A stretch of DNA of 42,500 nt from Halisarca cf. caerulea (lineage: Eukaryota > Porifera > Demospongiae > Chondrillida > Halisarcidae): assembly GCA_963170055.1 (NCBI GenBank), contig CAUJGJ010000397.1:2080001-2122500 (forward strand), written 5' to 3'. Both the position numbers and the translations under genes were made by a program. The notes beneath the pieces are model-generated. The model had not been told where the DNA came from. It worked only from the letters and a program-made list of their open reading frames with translations, and made no database searches. Within the stretch, counting starts at the first letter, position 1. Each line of letters opens with the position of its first letter. Positions 34,981 to 42,500 of the stretch are shown piece by piece.

Positions 34981-37107
34981 GTGATGAAGATTACACAGAA
35001 AAAACGCATTGAACTGGAGACTGCAGAAGAACGTGGCAAGAGGCTAGGAATATTAGTTGCAAATCAACACAAACGTTTGAAAAAGGAGACAGCAGAAGAT
35101 AGGGATAAAAGGCTGATAAAGTTGGTTACAAACCAACAGAAGCGTCTAGAGAAGGAAACAAAGGAAGATAGGGATAAAAGGCTCACAATGTTGGTTACAA
35201 ACCAACAGAAGCATCTACAGAAGGAGACAGCAGAAGATAGGGATAAAAGACTAAGAACGTTGGTTACAAACCAGCAGAAGCGATTAGAAAAGGAAACAGC
35301 AGAAGAAAGAGATAAGAGGCTGAAAGTATTGCTTACAAATCAACAGAAACGACTAGAGAAGGAAACTGAAGAGATGAGGTCCAAAAAACTGAAAGTGTAC
35401 CAGGAATACAGAAAGAAGCAGCTGGACAAAGAAAGTCCTGAAGACCGAACAGCAAGACTGGAAATGATGGCAAAACATAGGAAAGCTAAGTTGGAAATGG
35501 CGACTGAAGAGGAAGAAATGAAGAGGAAGGAAAATGCTTTCCAAAGAAAACGACGATGGCAGGAAGGGGAATCCGAAGGAGCAAAACAGGAAAGACTAGT
35601 AAAGGAAAGATTGCAAAAGAAGCAAGCCAGGGAAAAGCAAAAATGTGCAGTACAAGTTGGTAAGAACTGTGAGGATGAAGAATTGAAGGGAAAGGTCCGA
35701 CAGCAGCAAGAAAGGAAGCGAAGATGGAAAGAAGGGGAATCAGAGGAATCCAAAAGAGCAAGGCTGGAGAAAGATAGGCTACGTAAGAAGCAAGCTCGGG
35801 AAAGAAAGCAAAGTAAATCTATGGAGGAAAATGGACTTTCACAACAGCAGCAAATCGCACCACTGACCACATCTGAAGCACAAATTGTTTCCAATAGGGA
35901 CAAATTCTTAACGGCTATATGTAATGGACCATCTTGTACATGCTTTGCATGTCTAAAGTTGTGCTATAAAGAGAATGCTCATTTGTGTTCATGTGAGGAT
36001 GCAAATAAACTTACATCACATCTAACTGGAAATTCACAATTCCTTACTGCTGAATGGTTCTGCAATAGATGTATATCAGCACTGAATAGGAAGAAAATTC
36101 CCAGCACTTCAAGGTGGAATAGAATGAGTACTGCTTCAGTGCCGCAAGAACTTCAAGACCTAAACAGCATGGAAGAGCGCCTCATTGCACGTGTGGCACC
36201 ATTTATGAAGTTAGTTCTTCTGCCACGTGGTGGACAAAGAGGAATAACTGGGCAGGTCATCAATTTTCCATCATCCATGACTGAAGTCTTTAATCAACTT
36301 CCCCGACCAGCGACTGGTAGTGACATTGTGTACATAAAGCCACCCACTGCATCGAAAGAATCCAAGCCATTGTACTATCGGTGTCGCTATACTATTGTCA
36401 TGAATGCATTGCAATGGTTGAAAGAAAACAACTCTGCTTACAAGAATGTGAAAATCACAGAGCATTGCCAGGAGAACTTTGTGGAAACTGAAAACGAGGA
36501 AGAGGCAATGGAAGAATCAGGTGTTGTCCGCAGCGATTTCCTGATGCCAGATGTACCAGTAACCAACTACTTGCAAGAAGGTACTTTTCCAGTGCATCAA
36601 CTTGAGAAGATCACAAGTGCTCCACTGAGCATTTTCATCGAGCAACAACTTGAGGTTCTTGCTTTTCCAACACTTTATCCTGATGGAAACAATGGATTTG
36701 GTACTCATCGACAAATTTCAATTACACCTTTGGACTATTTTCAATCAAGAATAATGAGTAAAGATTCACGCTGGGCCAAACACCCATCATATATATTCTG
36801 GGCTTGTAACATTGTGGAAGCGATGAAATTACAAAGTAGTATATCAATTGCTCTCCGCCTTCGAAATCCAACATCTGGAAGGAAGAACAAACAAAAGAAA
36901 ACTTTGACTGCAGGAGATCTACATAGCACTGGAGTAGGGGAAAATCCCGATGTTCGTGAAACTGCTACAGCTTCATGCGAGATATTAGAGGAACTGCAGC
37001 ATACTGGCAATCAGCAAGGATACAACTGTTTGCAATGCTACGTACACTTGGTCCACCCACTTTCTTTATTACATTTAGTGCAGATGATCACCATTGGAAA
37101 GATTTGA
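34981..37107 (+). pseudogene. Helitron N-terminal region: 23-residue coiled-coil repeats, zinc finger, DUF6570-like, pre-Rep
   Basis: A 708-codon ORF. Residues 13-173 (nt 35017-35499) are seven tandem 23-residue units of the type ETAEDRDKRL.LVTNQQKRLEK, highly charged and predicted to form a helix or coiled coil. Two copies of a K/R/E-rich segment with RKRRW-EGESE follow. Around nt 35920-36080 is a Cys cluster (CNGPSCTCFACLKLC, later WFCNRC). Then comes VPQELQDLNSMEERLIARV with LLPRGGQRGITGQVINFPS, the hallmark of the DUF6570-like domain of animal Helitron proteins. EVLAFPTLYPDGNNGFGTH and DYFQSRIMSKDSRWAKHPSY begin the Helitron-like N domain. The frame is lost near 36975, where the next ORF takes over, so the last 45 codons are out of frame. 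The frame extends upstream of the ATG to about 34910, so 34981 need not be the true start. Confidence 0.8.
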
Positions 37108-37460
37108 TGGTGGTTTTAGCAAGTTGCAGTGGAAGGAATATCTCCAATGAACAAGTGGACGAGTTATCTGATGAAGAAAGAAGAACACTCATGACAAGCA
37201 ATCCTGTTGTCACAGCACGCCATTTTCAACACCGCTTCCAGTCCCTAGTGAAAGAAATCATAAAGGGATCTGGAAGGCCAATTGGAGAGGTAACGGATTT
37301 CTTTTGGAGAGTAGAATTTCAACTCAGAGGATCACCACACATCCATTCCTTGTGGTGGATCAAAGATGCCCCTAATCTTGATACAGTAGAGGGAAGAACA
37401 GCAGCTCCTGACTTTATTGATCGTTACATTTCTGCAAGAATTCCAGAAGAAGGATCTTAG
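36975..37460 (+). pseudogene. Helitron Rep nuclease, HUH part
   Basis: Continues the preceding frame after a one-base shift. MRDIRGTAAYWQSA and LGPPTFFITFSADDHHW are typical of the Rep domain entry. FQLRGSPHIHSLWWI holds the metal-binding HUH motif, with histidine codons at 37338-37340 and 37344-37346. The end, FIDRYISARIPEE, runs into a stop after another frame change near 37450. Confidence 0.85.
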
Positions 37461-38109
37461 TGAAGACAGCTTGCGATCTGTAGTTCTTCGAGTTCAGAAA
37501 CATAGTCATACGTCTACTTGCATCAAGAAGGACAAAAGAAAAAAATCAAAAGAATGTCGTTTTGACTTTCCACAACCTCTATCGTCCACTACTCATCTCA
37601 AGAATAATGAAGATGTAGGCAACAAGTCCCGCTTCTATATTCTGAGGAGAACCGATGGTGAAGAAAACGTCAACCCCTACAATGCTCCACTACTCTTAGC
37701 ATGGCAGGCCAACATGGATATACAGTTGATTGGATCGGTTTATGGGACAGCATCTTACATATGTTCATACATGTGCAAAGGTGAGAGCGAAGAGGTGAAG
37801 AAGGCTATCAGTGATTCCCTTCAATCACTAGCACCGAATGCTTCACTTCGAAAACGACTATCTAAATTGGGAAACACTATGCTTTCACATAGGCAGCTAA
37901 GTGGCCAAGAAGCAGCCTATCAGTTGTGCCACTTGATTCGTCGTGTAAAGTTGTCTTTGTCAACACTGTTCCTCCCGAAAAGAGAACAAGGATTCTCAAG
38001 AATTGGTCCGAGTTACTTGAGCTGGATGACATGGATACAAATCTTTTTCAACCTGGACTATTTGACAGATATGCTGCAAGACCACAGGAAGATGAATTTG
38101 AGAAGATGA
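37417..38109 (+). pseudogene. Helitron Rep nuclease, Y2 part
   Basis: Carries on from the HUH part (LRSVVLRVQKHSHTSTC, ECRFDFPQPL, VNPYNAPLLLAWQANMDIQ). The two catalytic tyrosines of the Y2 motif are visible in YICSYMCKGE, codons 37756-37758 and 37768-37770. GQEAAYQLCHL is the last in-register stretch. After about 37930 the sense continues in the next frame, and the C-terminal 60 codons here are spurious. Confidence 0.85.
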
Positions 38110-39893
38110 CGTTGGCTCACTTTTCTGTATGGTATGATAGTGTATATAGGGATGACACACCAAAGGGGAGCAGTAGGCGTCGCATTCAGCCTCGATTCAA
38201 ATTGCAAGGTAATCTGGGATGGATCAAACTTCGTACAAAGCAAGCATGCCTTCGAACACCCAGTATGACACCACAAAGTCACGGTGACGAGTATTACTAT
38301 TCACTGTTGCTGTTGTACATTCCGTGGAGACGTGAGAAGGAGGACTTACTTCTAAAGCATGACAGCGCATTGTCAGCTTTTATTGCTCGTGAAAAGGAGA
38401 TGAAAGTGCTAAATTGTGAACACCATACTTTTGCAGAAGAAGTACAAAGAGCAGTGCAGCAATTGCAAGCAGTTTCTGATGGCGCATACATGGATTTGGT
38501 TGCACCAAATGTTCAACATGGTGAACGGGAAGATGCTACTCATGTACCAGAGGAGCTGGACCATGGTTTACACAATGCTGAAAATTATGTCCAAGATGAA
38601 CAGGTGGATGTAGATGCTCTTCCTACAATAGCAGACGATGATAATGCCAATGGAGCCCTCACACGCATGTATCTCACTGATAACGCCTTCACAGAATTGG
38701 TATGCAATTTGAATGCAAAACAGAGAGAAGCATTTGACATGGTAGTACAGTACACTAGCTCGTTACACAAATTTCATCTCGGACAGGAGGCCCAACCCAA
38801 GCCCATCCGCATCTTCATAACTGGTGGTACAGGGACGGGAAAGTCTTATGTGATTCATGCCATCAGAGAACATATTGAGAGGTCAGTGCAAGGGAGTGAT
38901 CAAGTGCATGGATGCATGGTCATGGCACCAACAGGTGTAGCTGCATTCAATGTGGATGGCCTAACAATTCACAGAGCTCTTAATCTTCAAGTTGAGCATA
39001 GAAGGTCTGCCTACCATTTAAAGTTAACAGCTGTAGCACTTCGAGAGTTGAGGATGCTGTGGAGAGGCATACATACCATCATCATTGATGAAATTAGCAT
39101 GGTATCTTACGAAGTTTTCCAGTCTGTCCACTATCGACTGTGTGAGATATTTGCCAATGATGACATCTTTGGAGGACTGAATGTGATTGCAGTTGGTGAC
39201 TTTTATCAGCTCTCACCTGTCAATGGACACTTTGTGTTTAGTGTGACAAAACTGCAGTCGAAACGCTTGGCATCTCACCTTTGGAAGGACTGCTTTCAAA
39301 TAGTAGAATTAACTGAAAATGTGAGACAACAAAAGGATTCGTCCTTTTCAGACCTGTTGAATCATGTTCGTGTAGGAAAGCAAACGGAACAGGATATTAA
39401 GTTGCTGGAAAGTCGCATGGTGGTAGGAAACAACATTGATCTTTCAAAGCCACCATTTGAAAAGGCTCTAAGGTTGTTTCCTCGTGTTGCAGATTGCAAT
39501 GCATTTAATGAAGAAGAATTGATGAAACTCTCTTCAAATACTCCAATCTTTGAATTTGAAGCCGATCATGTGCTTTTAGAAAACAGAAGATCGACTTATG
39601 GGGCAGTCTCATATGAGAAAGTTACCGAAGAATTAATTCCAGAGGATGACAAGGAATGTGGAGGACTACCAAGAAGGCTAAAGATGGCACTAGGAGCTGA
39701 AGTTATGCTACGACGTAACATCAAGTGTGGAGATGGACTAGTGAATGGAGCCCAAGGAGTCATTGTGGGATTCAAGTGGGGTGGAAAACAGAATACACAG
39801 CCCTCACGTGGAGCCTTACCTGAAATTGTATATGTAAAGTTTCACGATCCAAGAGTTGGACAGTTTACCAAAGTGTGCATCCTCAATGGATAA
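37926..39893 (+). pseudogene. Helitron PIF1-type helicase, motifs I-IV
   Basis: The frame begins with CKVVFVNTVPPEKRTRIL (end of Rep) and reaches the SF1B helicase near nt 38680 (LNAKQREAFDMV). ITGGTGTGKSYVI is Walker A, VMAPTGVAAFNVDGLTIH motif Ia, IIIDEISMV Walker B and VIAVGDFYQLSPV motif III, followed by ELTENVRQQ. The ORF stops at TAA 39891-39893, before motifs V and VI, which continue in the same frame directly after the stop. A single substitution could have made this stop. Confidence 0.88.
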
Positions 39894-39902
39894 CAAGAGG
39901 CA

Positions 39903-41228
39903 GTGGCCATTGAACCCTTGTCGGTGCGATTCTATGGACGGCAAGGCACTGTTCTACAACGGACTCAGATACCGTTAATTTTGTGTTGGGCCGCCACTTC
40001 ACACAAAGTGCAAGGTCTGTCACTTGATTCTGCTGTGTTGGACCTTGGAGAGAAAGTGTTTGAGGCCGGAATGTCTTATGTGGCATTAAGTCGAGTGAGG
40101 ACATTAAATGGCATAGCACTGGTGAAATTTGAACCCAAGAAGCTTTATGCCAACAAAAGGGTGGACAAGGAGATGGAGCGTTTGAGAAGTACACAGCATG
40201 CCGTTGCTTGTAGTCAGCCAAGTCAAGACAATTATTCAGAGGTGCTGCCGGTGGATTTATCACAGTCTCAAGAGGATGAACCACCCACTTCTCTTCAAGA
40301 TATAAGCATGATGGAAACAGATTTGGATGACTTTTTGTTGAGGGACGTCTTGGAGGAAATGAAGAGAGATGTACCAGTAGTACAATTATCAAGTCAAGAA
40401 ATTCGCCTAACATGCACTAAGGAGGTGAGAGAATTTATGCAGAACATTGAGGATATTCTCAAAAGTAAAAAGAAAGAGTCAATGGAAGAATTAAAAGAAT
40501 TGATGGAAGATAACAAGATTGCTATGAAAACTTTAATAAATGAGGTTAACAAACAGGAAAATGACATTTTCAATGTGGAAACTCATGTGGTGGACATGTC
40601 TGTACAAGAGGAACTTTTGCCCTCATTTACATCACAATATGTTTCAGTAAGGACCACGGGTGATGGGAACTGTATGTACAATACCATCTCCATTGCACTG
40701 CATGGTACAGAAGAATATACAGCACATCTGAGAGCAATCACTGTGTACAACTTATTAGAAAATAAGGAGCATATGTTTGAGGTGATGAAGCCTAGTACAC
40801 AACTATTATTACGTGATGTGGATCGAAATGAAGAAAATATTAGAGCAATTACAGAAAGGGAATGGAGCAAACTTTTGCAAGAAGCAGCTCAAGACCAATG
40901 CTGGGGAAATCATTTCCACTTGCATGCCTTGTGTCTTATGTTAAAGAGGCCAATATACATGTATGGCTATATGCGACACAGAAGTGTAGGACAACTTGGC
41001 AGAGTGGATGTAAACAGTTCATCTGTGGAGATTGAATGATTGTTTCAACAGAAAGACAGGAGAATGAACAATCACATCAAGTACTTGCCTTCAGTTGAAG
41101 ACTACCCCGCCATCAGAGGCTTTTTTGACTCTTCTCATTTCACAGCATTATTGCCAACAATGTCCACATCTCACTTTTTTTTCAAACCCTTTGTATCATT
41201 TAGGTCTCACTGGGGGTGTGAAATGTAA
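39903..41228 (+). pseudogene. Helitron helicase C-terminus and OTU cysteine protease
   Basis: In the same frame as the PIF1 ORF, just after its [22 protein letters not shown] and [16 protein letters not shown] are helicase motifs V and VI. After an acidic linker, [19 protein letters not shown] gives the OTU catalytic D and C (codons 40662-40664 and 40671-40673). A TGA at 41037-41039 interrupts the domain, but the frame continues, and GFFDSSHFTALLP supplies the expected OTU histidine (41136-41138). OTU proteases are known in Helentron-type elements; their role there is unclear. Confidence 0.8.
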
Positions 41229-42500
41229 TAATTATTGTATTGAGGACTGTGTTTATGCACATGTAATTATATTTTGTAATTATTTACAACTTTTACTTTC
41301 GCCTCATGTTTCCAAAGGATATCAAAATTTGATTCGTTCCTCATATGACGCTTCATAACTGAAATCATATAGGGGCCAGAACGTGCATGCTCCCTATATT
41401 ATTTCATTTATGAAGGCAATCAATAAAATCTTCTTTTTGTAATTAATTTAATGTCAAAATTGCTGTTGAAGTATATATGCATGATAACTAACATGCCCAA
41501 ATAAAAACTTGGATAGTAAATACTAATATTCAAATCAACCATAGGCCAAACTAGAATAATTCTTAGATTCTTAGATACATACATAGTTTCTCCCCACGAT
41601 GACAAAATTGTCATCATATATCACCCGGTGTGAAAGATTATGCATAAGTTTTATGCTACTTTGAATGTAGGAGCAGGTGTCGCTGCTACACACGACACCA
41701 TCCATTCAAAAATTATAAAATAATCTGTGATGGTAATGACCGCTTCCTCGTCAGCGAAGCACTATTGACAACAACATTAATTATTGTTGAACTGAATCAA
41801 AAGCATAATATTAGCATTTAAATGCGTTTTGTCTAAAAAGAAATTCAAACTATTAAATATTAGGAAACCACTAATCTTATGCTACTATTAAAATAACAGC
41901 ATGTTGCTGTTATGCACGAAGCCATCCATGAATGAATACCTCTTGATGGCATTCTTTAGCTTTCATGTTTTGTGAAGCACCTCTTGGTCAACAATGTAAT
42001 ATTGTTGAACGTGATAGTCTAACTTGAATGAATTAGATAGAAACCAAAACTGAATTTTTATGCAATTAGACTACATTTCCATGCAGACTCCAAGTCTGTA
42101 CAGCTTTTGCAACGCCCCTGCTCAGAGTCCAGTAATTTGGGGCATCTTGCAAATGCATTTAGAGTAGTTATTGCCCATATAGATAAGGTGGTTGAAATTT
42201 AGAGTTCATGTTTGAGCAAACACTTGTAATGAGCCATTTGCATTTAATAAGCAATCCTATAGCCTATATAAGGGAAGAATATATGTCATTGGGGAGTATA
42301 TGTTAGTCATGTCTATACATCCATAGAACAAAGGCAAATGGCTAATCATTACACATTGAACCCCATACATAGGTAGTCAGTGCCACCTCAACCTTAAGTT
42401 TACACCACTCTGCAAATTGAGTACAACTATAAAAGGTTGGGAATTATGGCACAGTATATCACCCTTTACATCCTGTACCTGCATATATTGGTACGCAGTA
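41229..42500. other. Helitron 3' flank, AT-rich, with diverged direct repeats
   Basis: AATAAA at 41422-41427 is a possible polyadenylation signal. Sequence near 41650-41795 (TATGCTACT, CACCATCCAT, GAAGCAC, TTATTGTTGAAC) recurs in diverged form about 240 bp later (41880-42010). I saw no hairpin followed by CTRR and no gene. Confidence 0.4.

Larger units (their letters stand above)
34151..41228 (+). mobile_element. Helitron/Helentron-type Rep-helicase element, coding part (ends not found)
   Basis: Seven kilobases encode, in order, a 2A-bearing leader, coiled-coil repeats, a zinc-finger/DUF6570-like region, a Helitron Rep nuclease with HUH and Y2 motifs, a PIF1-type helicase and an OTU protease. 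The order Rep-helicase-OTU fits Helentron-like elements of animals. The frame is broken by a TAA (34712), frameshifts near 34930, 36975, 37450 and 37930, a TAA (39891) and a TGA (41037), so this copy is defective unless recoding occurs. I could not find a 3' hairpin with CTRR or a defined 5' terminus. Confidence 0.88.

Noticed and set aside
35340..35903. 187-residue Ser/Cys/Phe-rich minus-strand ORF
   Set aside because: It is antisense to the charged repeat region of the Helitron protein and mirrors its codon bias.
41340..41800. Short palindromes such as GCATAAGTTTTATGC as the Helitron 3' hairpin
   Set aside because: They are AT-rich and not followed by CTRR at the expected distance.

Overview
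This window is animal nuclear DNA. It is AT-rich, its genes are spliced with GT-AG introns, and it holds many (CA)n, (TG)n, (TA)n and (GA)n microsatellites and a dense set of transposable elements. Gene content and short introns fit a sponge or another early-branching invertebrate. That placement is an impression, not a demonstrated assignment. I see no rRNA, tRNA, CRISPR or bacterial-type operon.

Layout. Positions 1-6193 (minus strand) hold a multi-exon gene. Its N-terminus has two C2H2 fingers and its body belongs to a transposase-like animal family with a D-V-M-H motif. It is divergently paired with a six-exon plus-strand gene (6301-8762) that begins with a SAM-like domain. Only 107 bp separate the two start codons, and this spacer carries a perfect NRF1-type palindrome and two CACGTG boxes. 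Positions 8763-13100 are repeats: two copies of a dispersed repeat with an internal (TA)n run (a third lies at 1109-1367), tandem (CA)n-rich duplications and exon-like fragments. Positions 13100-18880 are mostly empty apart from a 1.1-kb inverted-repeat element. Positions 18880-24614 (plus) hold a damaged multi-exon gene for a P-loop NTPase ending in a PHD finger.

Three mobile elements follow. A complete piggyBac element (24964-27369, TTAA target duplication) has an intact 591-residue transposase. An intact element (29165-31801) has terminal inverted repeats, an 8-bp target duplication and one 680-residue ORF of the family I recall as DUF7869. A Helitron/Helentron-type Rep-helicase element (about 34150-41228) is broken by frameshifts and stops. 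It encodes zinc-finger, DUF6570-like, HUH/Y2 Rep, PIF1 helicase and OTU protease regions.

The most notable observation is that the Helitron reading frame starts with two 2A-type ribosome-skipping motifs in the same frame. Each follows a leucine-rich hydrophobic run, and they lie upstream of the zinc-finger/Rep region. The second is the clear linkage of the DUF7869-type protein to terminal inverted repeats and a target-site duplication, which marks it as a DNA transposase.
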